DNA from: an uncultured Prevotellaceae bacterium
GTDB lineage: Bacteria > Bacteroidota > Bacteroidia > Bacteroidales > Bacteroidaceae
Direction of reading: 5' to 3'
DNA: 64,000 bases
Assembly: GCA_902775605.1 (NCBI GenBank)
Contig: CACYNE010000009.1
Span: forward strand, 1 to 64,000
Part shown: one piece after another, positions 53,160-63,363 of the stretch
Numbering within the stretch: the stretch's first letter is position 1
Layout: the number at the start of each line of letters is the position of its first letter
The notes under the pieces: model-generated
What the model was told of the DNA's origin: nothing
The model's database searches: none
Seen by the model: the letters and a program-made list of their open reading frames with translations, nothing else
Translations under genes and position numbers: made by a program

Positions 53160-53203
53160 GCAGACGTAGATACTTCAGTTGCTATCAGCAGACGTAGATA
53201 CTT
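53160..53203. repeat. 16-bp direct repeat, 28-bp period
   Basis: GCAGACGTAGATACTT occurs at 53160-53175 and 53188-53203 in the short gap between cdd and the convergent beta-helix gene; the second copy overlaps the latter's stop codon by two bases. Confidence 0.85.
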
Positions 53204-54548
53204 AATAATAGCATCCAAGCCCCTGTGCTGTGGAAATGGAATCAAGGTGAAAGTCGTACTTCAGATTCGTCTCGTCAATGAGTTTGAAGTGCTGCTTTCC
53301 CTGAACAGAGTCTTTGGGAGTCTCCCAAATCATATTGACGAAGCGCAGACTGTCTATCTTTTCCCCCTTGGGTGTTCGTAATAAAGTATTTGAGAAAAGA
53401 TAGTCAAATGCGTTCAGGGTATCAGGAGCCATACCCATCACCACATCTTCATCATATCCCGTCACAATACTGCTGTCGCACACCAGTCCATAGAGCGGCA
53501 TGAGGTTGCTGAACCGCAATGCAGCGCCGCGTCCTCCCACAAAGGGATAGAACTGTGCCAGTGTGCAGTGCTTCATATCAGCAAAGCCGCCAATGATACT
53601 CACACAGTCGCCCTGTGTATTAGAGAACTGACAATCGTGAAGACGGATGTTGGCATTAAAGCTGACGAGCCCGATGCCCTTGCAGTTATGAATGACGCAA
53701 CGCTCCATGTTGAGTCGGAGGACCTTATCGTCGAAAGCAGCAGAGTCGCAACGCACACCATACCTACCGGCATTACGTATCTCCGTATTTTTCAACACGT
53801 TACCCGTTGATTGCTTATGAATCAGAATACCGCCGTCACTGCCCCACTGCCCACTGACGCGGTCATAAGGCAGGTAATCAAACATGTGGTCCAGTCTGTC
53901 ACCACGCATCACCACCGAGTCCGTCAGCAGACGACCATAGACATCAATGCCCTTGCCATCATGGAAATAAAGCGTGGTATTCTTGATGGTGAGCGTCACC
54001 GCACTGTCCACCTTGATACCACCATATACCACGATGGGTCGCTGACTCTCAATGATGCTGTCAGAGCTGATAACGACATCGCGCATCTCAATGGCATCCC
54101 ATGAGAAGGCTCGCAGATTGACAACCTGCTCCACCCCACTCTCCAACTTAAACACGAGCTGATCCTCTATGACCTGCGGGTCTGTCTGTCCGTTCTCCGG
54201 CGGTGTCAGTTCCACGAACACACGGATACTATCGTTCTTGCGAATCTCCAGGTCAGTGACCACCGAGCCATAGCTATTGTCCAGATAGAAGCCATCGACA
54301 TTAGCTCTAAAGCCCGTCTGATTGCCTTGCTTCAGACGAACACTCTGCACGCGGATGCCATCGGACGAGAAGTTATATACCCAGAAATCATAGGTCCTCG
54401 AACCAACTGTCGAGAAGACGGTGTCCATCTTCAGCGAGTCCTTAGAAAATGTCAACAATGCATTGGGACTCGTCGTAAACGAATCATTATCTGAACATGC
54501 CACAAGGGCGATGATAAAGGTCAGAAAGAGAAAAGTTCGTCTTATCAT
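53202..54548 (-). CDS. right-handed beta-helix lipoprotein
   Basis: This 448-residue protein has a lipobox ending at Cys18 (L-V-A-C) followed by an N-terminal beta-sandwich (about 25-140) and a parallel beta-helix (about 150-370) with recurring short turns such as L-K-N-T-E-I-R-N-A-G and M-K-H-C-T-L-A-Q. This fold is common in polysaccharide-binding or -cleaving surface proteins. No lyase catalytic set was recognised. Likely an outer-membrane lipoprotein. Confidence 0.75.
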   Translation of the reverse strand: MIRRTFLFLTFIIALVACSDNDSFTTSPNALLTFSKDSLKMDTVFSTVGSRTYDFWVYNFSSDGIRVQSVRLKQGNQTGFRANVDGFYLDNSYGSVVTDLEIRKNDSIRVFVELTPPENGQTDPQVIEDQLVFKLESGVEQVVNLRAFSWDAIEMRDVVISSDSIIESQRPIVVYGGIKVDSAVTLTIKNTTLYFHDGKGIDVYGRLLTDSVVMRGDRLDHMFDYLPYDRVSGQWGSDGGILIHKQSTGNVLKNTEIRNAGRYGVRCDSAAFDDKVLRLNMERCVIHNCKGIGLVSFNANIRLHDCQFSNTQGDCVSIIGGFADMKHCTLAQFYPFVGGRGAALRFSNLMPLYGLVCDSSIVTGYDEDVVMGMAPDTLNAFDYLFSNTLLRTPKGEKIDSLRFVNMIWETPKDSVQGKQHFKLIDETNLKYDFHLDSISTAQGLGCYY

Positions 54549-54596
54549 ACTTTGATAAAACGAACTTTTCCTTATTTTATTGTATCTACAAACGCA

Positions 54597-55154
54597 TTAT
54601 TTGCCGAAATAGCGCTTCAGTAATCCTGCAAAGCCTGCACCGTGACGAGCCTCATCCTTTGCCATTTCGTGAACGGTATCGTGAATGGCATCGAAACCAG
54701 CAGCCTTGGCATTCTTGGCGATGCGGAACTTATCCTCGCATGCGCCTGCCTCTGCAGCAGCACGTTTTTCCAGGTTGGTCTTCGTGTCCCATACGCACTC
54801 GCCCAGCAACTCTGCAAAACGAGAAGCATGGTCAGCCTCCTCAAATGCATAGCGCTTAAATGCCTCAGCAATCTCAGGATAACCCTCACGATCAGCCTGA
54901 CGAGCCATAGCCAGATACATACCAACCTCACCACACTCACCATTGAAATGGTTGCGCAGGTCGTTAATCATCTCTTCTGAAACACCCTCAGGCTTGCCGT
55001 CACCTATCTTATGCACGGTAGCATAGGTCATATCAGCATCATCCTTCAGTTCTGAAAACTTTGAGGCAGGAGCCTTACAGATGGGGCACTTCTCAGGGGG
55101 ATTTTCACCTTCGTAGATATATCCACAAACGGCACAGATAAACTTTTTCTTCAT
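54597..55154 (-). CDS. rubrerythrin with N-terminal rubredoxin (reverse type)
   Basis: This 185-residue protein has a rubredoxin domain first (C-A-V-C-G-Y with C-P-I-C-K, residues 8-26) and the diiron ferritin-like domain after (about 55-185, E-x-x-H motifs such as E-E-A-D-H-A-S-R and D-E-A-R-H-G). The order is the reverse of classic rubrerythrin. It reduces hydrogen peroxide in anaerobes. A TATCTTTG box lies 46 nt upstream, so it is transcribed alone. Confidence 0.92.
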   Translation of the reverse strand: MKKKFICAVCGYIYEGENPPEKCPICKAPASKFSELKDDADMTYATVHKIGDGKPEGVSEEMINDLRNHFNGECGEVGMYLAMARQADREGYPEIAEAFKRYAFEEADHASRFAELLGECVWDTKTNLEKRAAAEAGACEDKFRIAKNAKAAGFDAIHDTVHEMAKDEARHGAGFAGLLKRYFGK

Positions 55155-55199
55155 AGTCGTTCTTAGTTATTTGTTTAGTTAATAAAAATTGTTCATTGG

Positions 55200-55207
55200 C
55201 AAAGATA
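55200..55207 (-). promoter_or_regulatory. -7 box for rubrerythrin
   Basis: TATCTTTG on the minus strand, 46 nt upstream of the start. Confidence 0.6.
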
Positions 55208-55216
55208 CATATAAAA

Positions 55217-55249
55217 AACAAATCCCGCAAATAATTTGCAGGATTTGTT
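55217..55249 (-). terminator. hisS operon terminator
   Basis: A long stem pairs AACAAATCC with GGATTTGTT and GCAAAT with ATTTGC, followed by TTTTT on the minus strand. Confidence 0.85.
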
Positions 55250-55289
55250 TATCTATTTATACAGTGTCTAAGATTTTTTATCGTTTTTG

Positions 55290-55381
55290 TCGTTATTACG
55301 TAATGACGTTACAACGATGTAATGACTTCATGAAATGAAGTAATGACGTTATAACGACATTGCGATATCATCACGCCATCA
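55290..55381. repeat. degenerate 8-bp-period array abutting hisS
   Basis: About eleven 8-bp units fill the region from 55290 to the hisS stop. Most begin A-C-G or A-T-G (for example ACGTAATG, ACGTTACA, ATGAAATG, ACGTTATA); the middle bases vary. The periodicity is clear by eye but the array is degenerate. Confidence 0.6.
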
Positions 55382-56737
55382 TTAACCAATGGCAGCAATT
55401 AGCTCCTCTGCCGAAACGAGAGTCTGCTCGCCCGTAGTCATGTTCTTCAGCGTCACCTTGCCAGCACTGATTTCGTTGTCACCGGCCAGCACGACATAAG
55501 GAATCTGCTTGGCATTGGCATACGACATCTGCTTCTTCATCTTGGCACTGTCGGGATAGATCTCCGAACGGATGCCAGCGGCACGCACCTTTGCCACGAT
55601 AGGCAGACAGTAAGCCGTCTCCTTCTCGCCGAAGTTGATAAAGAGCACCTGCGTGGTCTGCAGTGAGTCCTTGGGATAGAGGTCCAGTGCGTTCAACACG
55701 TCGTAGATACGATCCACACCAAACGAGATACCCACACCCGACAGGCCAGGCATGCCGAAGATACCCGTCAGGTTGTCATAGCGGCCGCCGCCACTGATAC
55801 TACCCATTGGCGTATCAAGAGCCTTCACCTCGAAGATAGCACCCGTATAGTAGCTCAGTCCGCGAGCCAGTGTCAGGTCCAACTGAATTTCGTTGTTCAG
55901 TGCAGTCAGGAAACTGAGGATATACTTCGTCTCCTCCACACCCTTCAAACCCGTCTCGCTTGATGCAAGCACCTGGGCGATGGTGTTCAACTTCTCCTCG
56001 TTGGTGCCTTCCAGCATGATGATGGGCTGCAGCTTCTCTATCTGTTCCTCGCTGAGACCATCCTCGCGCAGTTCGGCATTCACATTGTCGATGCCAATCT
56101 TGTCGAGCTTATCGATAGCCACCGTGATATCCACAATCTTATCGGCAGCACCAATCACCTCGGCGATACCAGTCAGGATCTTACGATTATTAATCTTAAT
56201 CTGCACACGAACGCCGAAACGAGTAAATACAGTATCGACAATCTGCATCAACTCCACCTCGTTGAGCAGTGAGTCAGAGCCCACCACGTCGCCATCGAAC
56301 TGATAGAACTCACGATAGCGACCCTTCTGCGGACGGTCAGCACGCCACACGGGCTGCACCTGATAGCGTTTGAAGGGCAGTTGTAGTTCCTCACGATGCA
56401 TCACCACATAGCGGGCGAAGGGCACGGTGAGGTCGTAGCGCAGTCCCTTCTCACAAATCTTTGATGCCAGACGCAGGGTGTTGCGCTCGGTGAGTTCCTC
56501 ATCGGTAATCTTCGAGAGGTAGTCACCCGAGTTCAGAATCTTGAAGAGCAGTTTGTCGCCCTCCTCGCCATACTTACCCATCAGTGTCTGAAGGGTCTCC
56601 TGGGCAGGCGTCTCAATCTGCTGGAATCCGTAGAGCTCATACACGCTACGGATGGTATTGAAGATATAATTGCGCTTGGCCATCTCTACGGGGCCGAAGT
56701 CGCGTGTTCCTTTGGGAATACTTGGCTTTTGTGCCAT
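55382..56737 (-). CDS. hisS: histidyl-tRNA synthetase
   Basis: This 451-residue class II synthetase charges tRNA-His. Motifs: K-G-T-R-D-F-G at the start, Y-D-L-T-V-P-F-A-R, motif 2 with [11 protein letters not shown], the histidine loop [10 protein letters not shown], motif 3 region S-G-G-G-R-Y-D-N-L and a C-terminal anticodon-binding domain. Length is normal. Last gene of the fur-purA-hisS group on this strand. Confidence 0.95.
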   Translation of the reverse strand: MAQKPSIPKGTRDFGPVEMAKRNYIFNTIRSVYELYGFQQIETPAQETLQTLMGKYGEEGDKLLFKILNSGDYLSKITDEELTERNTLRLASKICEKGLRYDLTVPFARYVVMHREELQLPFKRYQVQPVWRADRPQKGRYREFYQFDGDVVGSDSLLNEVELMQIVDTVFTRFGVRVQIKINNRKILTGIAEVIGAADKIVDITVAIDKLDKIGIDNVNAELREDGLSEEQIEKLQPIIMLEGTNEEKLNTIAQVLASSETGLKGVEETKYILSFLTALNNEIQLDLTLARGLSYYTGAIFEVKALDTPMGSISGGGRYDNLTGIFGMPGLSGVGISFGVDRIYDVLNALDLYPKDSLQTTQVLFINFGEKETAYCLPIVAKVRAAGIRSEIYPDSAKMKKQMSYANAKQIPYVVLAGDNEISAGKVTLKNMTTGEQTLVSAEELIAAIG

Positions 56738-56760
56738 CTTATATTTTATTACTTTTTTGC

Positions 56761-56800
56761 GCTCCTTTGATGCTCAGGCGAGCATAGCTTGGAGTCCTTT
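56761..56800 (+). terminator. hairpin with a plus-strand T-tract between hisS and purA
   Basis: ATGCTC/GAGCAT inside CTCC/GGAG, followed on the plus strand by CCTTTTTT. Both flanking genes are on the minus strand, so the orientation is unexpected. Confidence 0.4.
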
Positions 56801-56809
56801 TTTATCTTT

Positions 56810-58577
<1,768 letters not shown>

Positions 58578-58587
58578 AAACCGAGGG

Positions 58588-58595
58588 CAAAGTTA
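58588..58595 (-). promoter_or_regulatory. -7 box for the fur-purA-hisS operon
   Basis: TAACTTTG on the minus strand, 11 nt from the Fur start codon. Confidence 0.55.
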
Positions 58596-58680
58596 CAACA
58601 TAAAGATGAAAAATAGAAATATTAAAGAATAAAAAATATAAAAATCGTGAAACAAGCACCGATTCTTGCATACATATACG

Positions 58681-60645
58681 TTACTTTCTATTCTTCTTGA
58701 TGAGACTATAGGCCTGATACAGTCCCAACTCGCCCGCCTTGCTCAGGTCCATCACCGCTTCCGAGTCATGCTTCAGGTAGAGGTGACACAGTCCGCGATT
58801 GTAATAAGCCTCAGCCAGATACGGCTCTGACGCTATCGCCTTCGTCAGGTCGGCAATGGCAGTGGCATAGTCGCCCAACTGGGCCGACATTGTGCCTCGG
58901 TTATACAGCAGATAGGCATTCTGCGGACTGTATTTCAATGCCTTGTTCAGATCCTCCTTCACACTGATATTCTTCAGTTCCACGTTCTCGCCCTGCGACA
59001 CCAGGAACTGGTTGATACGCATCTGGCACACAGCACGTTGCCACAGTGCCAGCACCGATGTTGAATCCTCCTGCAGATAGGTCGATAAATCATCTACGGC
59101 GTAATCATAATCCTGTATGATGGAATAAGCGATAGCCCTATACAGCAGGGCGTTCACCGCCTTCTTGGTGCTCTGTGCGCGGTTGACGGCAGCCGTGAGC
59201 GAGTCGATATAGGCGAAATAGCCTCTTGAAGCCTCCTCATTGACATGTGCCGAAGCACTGTTGATGAAGATGGTGCGCAGCCGTGTCTTCTCATTCTGCT
59301 GCTCCACCAGTCGGTCATAAGCATGATGCGAGCGCACCTCACTCTGCTGCTGTTCAAACGACAACAGGAACATCGGCTGCAACTCCTGCTCCACCTTATG
59401 GTCCTGCACGCGTCCGCGATAGTCATGGGCATACTCCCTCTCCGGCTCCTGATCATCGTCCATCACCAGCTGGTTGTATTTCTCTACATCCTCATCGTTG
59501 CGCTTACGTATCTGACTGGGATCCAGACGAGGCTGCGTGCCATAGAGATGCTTATAGAGGCGCGCCTTATACACCGTAAACTCGTCGGCCTCGGCCTCTT
59601 TCTTCATGCCTAATCGACGATAGCAGGCTGCGCGAAACTCCAGTCCCGTCCAGAAGTTGGGATATTCCTCAATCACCTTTGAATAGTCGCGGATGGCACC
59701 GTTCAAGTCGCCCGTCTTGTCCAGCAGCACGGCACGGTTAAACAGCGCCAGCATATTGTCCGGCTCCAGTCTCAGCACAAAGTCAAAGTCGATGATAGCC
59801 CTGTTGTCATCACCCACCTGCGCACGCAACAGTCCACGGTTATAGTGGCCCAGAAAGTTGTTCGGCTCCAGGTCGAGTGCCATATCATAGTCGCTCATGG
59901 CCCCACGCAGGTTGTTGCAGTTCACACGTGCCAAGGCACGATTAATGTAACAGCCGGCATGCTTGGGCATTAGGTGGATGGCGTGGTTCAGTTGCACTTC
60001 GGCACTGTCCCACTCCTCTCTCGACAGACTGATGATGCTCTGTGCAGCCCAGGTCTGTCCGTCATACGGGTCCAGCTCCAGACTCTTGTTCAGCACACTG
60101 ATGGCCTGTGCCGTGTCCTTCGTCTGCAGATAGATATCCGCACGCATATTATAGGCCTTGACATACTGGCTCCAGCGCTGCTGAATGGTGTCCAGCTCGG
60201 CCAGTGCGCGTTCAAACTCCTTATTCTGAATACGACACAGCACGCGGTTCGTCCAGAAACCGCGGTTCTCTGGGTCATACTTCAGGGCCTTCGAATAGTC
60301 ATCTATGGCCTCACTGAATTTGTCTTGCTGAATACGTGCCAATCCTCTCAGTTCATAGAGGTTCACCACATAGGGATTTCGCTTGATGGCCTCGGTGCAG
60401 TCGCCCTCCGCCCCAGCATAATCGTCCAGGTAATATTTCGCCACGCCCCTGAAGAACCACGGTTCATAAAGATAGGGCTTGGCCGAAATGGCCTGGTTGA
60501 AATAACGAATAGACAGGACGTAGTCTTCAAAATAAAGTGCCGAACGTCCTATCGTCACCAGATGGTCAGTATTGTACTGAGCTTGTAAGGGTAAGAAGGT
60601 AAAAAGGTAGAAAAGTAAAAAGAAGATGCTCTTTTTACCATTCAT
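58681..60645 (-). CDS. secreted TPR-repeat protein
   Basis: This 654-residue protein has a signal peptide (about 1-22, ending P-L-Q-A-Q) and a long series of tetratricopeptide repeats (about 30-360 and 480-640, N-R-G-x-x-x-x-x-x-x-x-x-x-A-I-x-D-Y/F). Between them is a charged, glutamine/arginine-rich region. TPRs mediate protein contacts; an envelope or secretion partner is likely but unnamed. Two starts are possible: 60669 and 60645, each beginning with M-N-G. The signal peptide codons are part of an 8-bp array. Confidence 0.8.
   Translation of the reverse strand: MNGKKSIFFLLFYLFTFLPLQAQYNTDHLVTIGRSALYFEDYVLSIRYFNQAISAKPYLYEPWFFRGVAKYYLDDYAGAEGDCTEAIKRNPYVVNLYELRGLARIQQDKFSEAIDDYSKALKYDPENRGFWTNRVLCRIQNKEFERALAELDTIQQRWSQYVKAYNMRADIYLQTKDTAQAISVLNKSLELDPYDGQTWAAQSIISLSREEWDSAEVQLNHAIHLMPKHAGCYINRALARVNCNNLRGAMSDYDMALDLEPNNFLGHYNRGLLRAQVGDDNRAIIDFDFVLRLEPDNMLALFNRAVLLDKTGDLNGAIRDYSKVIEEYPNFWTGLEFRAACYRRLGMKKEAEADEFTVYKARLYKHLYGTQPRLDPSQIRKRNDEDVEKYNQLVMDDDQEPEREYAHDYRGRVQDHKVEQELQPMFLLSFEQQQSEVRSHHAYDRLVEQQNEKTRLRTIFINSASAHVNEEASRGYFAYIDSLTAAVNRAQSTKKAVNALLYRAIAYSIIQDYDYAVDDLSTYLQEDSTSVLALWQRAVCQMRINQFLVSQGENVELKNISVKEDLNKALKYSPQNAYLLYNRGTMSAQLGDYATAIADLTKAIASEPYLAEAYYNRGLCHLYLKHDSEAVMDLSKAGELGLYQAYSLIKKNRK
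60584..60624 (-). repeat. 8-bp array inside the TPR signal-peptide codons
   Basis: On the coding strand about five units of the form CTTTTTAC encode F, L, Y and T of the hydrophobic core. The mirror array is at 60676-60727. Confidence 0.75.
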
Positions 60646-60675
60646 TTCAAAATGAACAACACCATTCATCTCTTT

Positions 60676-60727
60676 ATCCCTTTTTTACCTTTTTACCCTT
60701 TTACTTTTTCACCTTTTTACTTTTACC
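60676..60727 (+). repeat. 8-bp CTTTTTAC array between def and the TPR gene
   Basis: Six units of CTTTTTAC type (some with TTTTTCAC or CCTTTTAC) run from 60676 into the def stop codon. Opposite in orientation to the array at 60584-60624, so the two can pair. Confidence 0.8.
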
Positions 60728-61283
60728 GTCTCACCGGTTTCGTTCTGTAGCCGCAACGATATCTGCCCAGTGTCAGGGACTTTAGCTTTCCCTTGATAAG
60801 CTGTCTTCTCAGGGGCGATATGCGGTCGATAAACATCTTGCCGTCCAGATGGTCGAACTCATGCTGCATGACGCGAGCCAGATAGCCGTCAATCCATTCG
60901 TCGTGACTCTCAAAGTTCTCGTCCATCCACTGCACGCGAATCCTTGTGGGGCGCACCACCTTCTCATGGATGGCGGGCAACGACAGGCAGCCCTCTTCCG
61001 ATGACACCGTCTCCGTCTCGTCATATTCCACGATGTGTGCATTGATATACACCTTGCGGAACTCCTTATACTCAGGCATATCCTCTGACAGCGGGTCCAG
61101 GTCGATAACCACCAGACGGATGTCGCGTCCTATCTGAGGCGCGGCCAATCCAATGCCTTCCGACTGGAAGAGCGTTTCCCACATATCGTCAATCAGTTGT
61201 TTCAGTTCTGGATAATCGGGCGTAATATCCTCTGCCACCTTACGCAGCACAGGCTGCCCATAAATATAAATAGGTAGAATCAC
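60723..61283 (-). CDS. def: peptide deformylase
   Basis: This 186-residue metalloenzyme removes the formyl group from nascent proteins. All three motifs are present: [18 protein letters not shown] and [10 protein letters not shown]. The C-terminal helix is basic. It follows ruvX by 35 nt. Length is usual for type I/II intermediates of Bacteroidetes. Confidence 0.95.
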   Translation of the reverse strand: MILPIYIYGQPVLRKVAEDITPDYPELKQLIDDMWETLFQSEGIGLAAPQIGRDIRLVVIDLDPLSEDMPEYKEFRKVYINAHIVEYDETETVSSEEGCLSLPAIHEKVVRPTRIRVQWMDENFESHDEWIDGYLARVMQHEFDHLDGKMFIDRISPLRRQLIKGKLKSLTLGRYRCGYRTKPVRR

Positions 61284-61318
61284 TTTAACTAAGAGATTAA
61301 AGATTAAACAATAAAAGA

Positions 61319-61735
61319 TTAAAATTTGCGGCTGCGCATATAGTCCTCCAGAATGATAGTGGCACTAATCTCGTCCACCAGTCCCTTGTTCTGTCGGGCC
61401 TTCTTGCCAATACCGCTGTCAAGCATCACCTGATGCGCCAGCACCGATGTGAATCGCTCGTCATAATACTCTATGGGCACATTGGGCACCGCCTTGCGCC
61501 ATCTGTTCACAAACTGCTGCACACGCGCCAAGTTCTCGCTGGGCTCGCCGTTGGGTTGCCGTGGCTCACCAATCACGATGCGCTCCACATCCTCTCGGCC
61601 TATGTAGTTTTTCAGCCAGTCAAAGAGCTCAGAAGTAGAGACAGTCGCCAATCCACCTGCAATAAGTTGAAGTGGATCGGTGACTGCCAGGCCTGTCCTT
61701 TTACGACCGTAGTCGATGGAAAGTATTCTTGCCAA
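61319..61735 (-). CDS. ruvX: putative pre-16S rRNA nuclease/Holliday junction resolvase
   Basis: This 138-residue YqgF-family protein has the RNase H-like motifs: [13 protein letters not shown] with the first Asp, [12 protein letters not shown] and a final D-E-I-S-A acidic site. It may process the 5' end of 16S rRNA. The only ATG in this frame (61819) lies inside the SPOR gene; a TTG at 61735 starts the conserved domain and follows the SPOR stop by 14 nt, so it is preferred. Confidence 0.85.
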   Translation of the reverse strand: MARILSIDYGRKRTGLAVTDPLQLIAGGLATVSTSELFDWLKNYIGREDVERIVIGEPRQPNGEPSENLARVQQFVNRWRKAVPNVPIEYYDERFTSVLAHQVMLDSGIGKKARQNKGLVDEISATIILEDYMRSRKF

Positions 61736-61748
61736 TTGACGTAAATGC

Positions 61749-62246
61749 TTATCGTGTGTAGAACAACAACCATGCGTCCTGATAGGTGGCACGCAGCTGG
61801 TCGCGGCTCTGAACGGCATCAGCCTTGTTGTCGAAGGTAGAAGCTACCACACGATACATATTACGTTCGTCGTTCTTCACAATCTGTGCGCTGTAGCCGG
61901 CATTCTTCAGACGCTGCTGCAGACCCTCTGCATTGGCGATGACTGAGAAAGAACCAACGACTACGCTATAGTTCTTGAGACCGACACCGTTGACAACTGA
62001 TACACGCTCCTGACGAACAGTAACGTTATCCATGTTGTCCACAACCTGTGTCTGGTTGGCGGGCTTTGTCACGACAGGCGTCACAACGGGAGTCTCTGTC
62101 ACCTGCTGAACGGGTGATTCTACCTGCTGAGATGCCTGTGCCTGAGCTTTCTCGTAGGCTTTCTTATAAGCACTCTCACTTGACTTACAACCTGTGAATA
62201 ACAATGCGAGGCCAAGGCCTGCAAACAAAACGATGTTCTTTTTCAT
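61749..62246 (-). CDS. SPOR-domain lipoprotein
   Basis: This 165-residue protein has a lipobox ending at Cys20 (F-T-G-C), a Q/V/T-rich spacer (about 30-80) and a SPOR domain (about 90-160, V-V-V-G-S-F-S-V-I-A-N-A-E and Y-R-V-V-A-S-T-F-D-N). SPOR domains bind glycan strands lacking stem peptides at division sites. An envelope location is expected. It is the first gene of the ruvX-def-TPR run. Confidence 0.85.
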   Translation of the reverse strand: MKKNIVLFAGLGLALLFTGCKSSESAYKKAYEKAQAQASQQVESPVQQVTETPVVTPVVTKPANQTQVVDNMDNVTVRQERVSVVNGVGLKNYSVVVGSFSVIANAEGLQQRLKNAGYSAQIVKNDERNMYRVVASTFDNKADAVQSRDQLRATYQDAWLLFYTR

Positions 62247-62407
62247 AAATAGTCTATTTATTACTTAGCTGTTAAATTTTTGGCGAAATTACAAAATCTC
62301 CCTGAAAAATAGAAAGAAATTGCACCTAAACTTTGTTAAATGAGCAAAATATGTCCGTTTTAACAAAAAAAACGCATGAATTTCTATTCATCTTCACAAA
62401 AAATATG

Positions 62408-62415
62408 TATATTTG
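62408..62415 (+). promoter_or_regulatory. -7 box for the YtxH operon
   Basis: TATATTTG, 38 nt before the ATG at 62454. Confidence 0.55.
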
Positions 62416-62453
62416 CTGACGATAAATAAAAATATTCATTTAAACGAAAGACT

Positions 62454-62660
62454 ATGAAAGGTTTAGGTTATTTAGGCGCATTTCTTGGTGGTGCCCTCGC
62501 AGGCGCAGCCATCGGCATTCTGATTGCTCCCGACAAGGGCAGCAATACCCGTGAGAAGATTTCAAACACAGTAGATGACTTCCTGAAGAAGCACAACATT
62601 AAGTTGAAGCGCAAGGATGTAGGCGACCTGGTTGACGACCTGGAGGAGGCAGCCGACTAA
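62454..62660 (+). CDS. YtxH-domain small protein
   Basis: This 68-residue protein has the YtxH pattern: a glycine-rich membrane segment (G-A-F-L-G-G-A-L-A-G-A-A-I-G-I-L-I-A-P) followed by D-K-G-S-N-T-R-E-K-I and a charged amphipathic tail. Family members are small general-stress envelope proteins. It heads a three-gene run. Confidence 0.85.
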   Translation: MKGLGYLGAFLGGALAGAAIGILIAPDKGSNTREKISNTVDDFLKKHNIKLKRKDVGDLVDDLEEAAD

Positions 62661-62678
62661 AACAAACTATTGCACATC

Positions 62679-63026
62679 ATGCTTTCGAGCGACAAAAACG
62701 TAGAGACCATCACCCAGCTCATCGAGATGGTCAAGCATAACATCGAGCTTCGCAAGGAATACACCAAGCTGGATGTTGTTGAGAAGGTAGTGCGCCTGCT
62801 CACCATGTTTGCATTGGCCATTCTGCTGGTTGTCCTCATCTCTGCTGTGCTGCTGTTTGCCTCGGCCTCGTTTGCCGTCTGGCTGTCACAGTTCATGGCG
62901 CTCCATCTGTCGCTGCTGGTTGTTGCCGGCATCTATTTACTGCTGTTGCTCATTGCTTACGCCATGCGTCAGTCATGGATTGAGCGTCCGCTGGTGAAAT
63001 ACCTCTCCAAGTTATTACTGAACTAA
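62679..63026 (+). CDS. holin-like/PF07332-type small membrane protein
   Basis: This 115-residue protein has a helical N-terminal arm (E-M-V-K-H-N-I-E-L-R-K-E-Y) and two membrane segments (about 40-65 and 73-95), as in the Phage_holin_3_6/YqjE group of housekeeping proteins. No phage genes are nearby. The start is the ATG at 62679; the frame opens earlier with TTG. It follows YtxH by 18 nt. Confidence 0.75.
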   Translation: MLSSDKNVETITQLIEMVKHNIELRKEYTKLDVVEKVVRLLTMFALAILLVVLISAVLLFASASFAVWLSQFMALHLSLLVVAGIYLLLLLIAYAMRQSWIERPLVKYLSKLLLN

Positions 63027-63037
63027 AGAACGGCACT

Positions 63038-63301
63038 ATGGCAAAGAAGAAAAGAATCCGTCCCTACCATTCTTTGGAAGAGATCCAGATGCGCAAGGAG
63101 CAACTCAGCGAAGTGATTGAGTTGGAGAACCAGGAGATCAAGCGCCTGTGGGAAGAGCTCACCGTCAAGGACGAGGAGCTGTCGCGCGGCGAGCAGATAG
63201 CCCAGTTCATCAAGTATGGCGTCATGGCCTACGATGGCTTTATGCTGTTCCATAAGTTGCGCAATAACTTTGGCAGCATTCTCAATATCTTCCGTCGATA
63301 A
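63038..63301 (+). CDS. small coiled-coil protein
   Basis: This 87-residue protein has a basic start (M-A-K-K-K-R-I-R-P) and a coiled coil (about 12-50, E-E-I-Q-M-R-K-E-Q-L-S-E). The end is mixed hydrophobic (Y-G-V-M-A-Y-D-G-F-M-L-F) and may touch the membrane. It completes the YtxH/holin-like operon. Function unknown. Confidence 0.65.
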   Translation: MAKKKRIRPYHSLEEIQMRKEQLSEVIELENQEIKRLWEELTVKDEELSRGEQIAQFIKYGVMAYDGFMLFHKLRNNFGSILNIFRR

Positions 63302-63325
63302 CTGTCGTGTTCGCGGTACCCCATC

Positions 63326-63361
63326 AAAAAAAGAGGCTTCTTCATTGCAGCCTCTTTTTTT
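63326..63361. terminator. two-way terminator
   Basis: AAAAAAAGAGGC pairs perfectly with GCCTCTTTTTTT around 12 nt, between the convergent small coiled-coil gene and metallo-hydrolase gene. Confidence 0.9.
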
Positions 63362-63363
63362 CG

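Noticed and set aside
62679-63026. Prophage holin
   Set aside because: It resembles PF07332-type proteins but stands with YtxH and a coiled-coil gene and no phage genes, so it is a housekeeping envelope protein.
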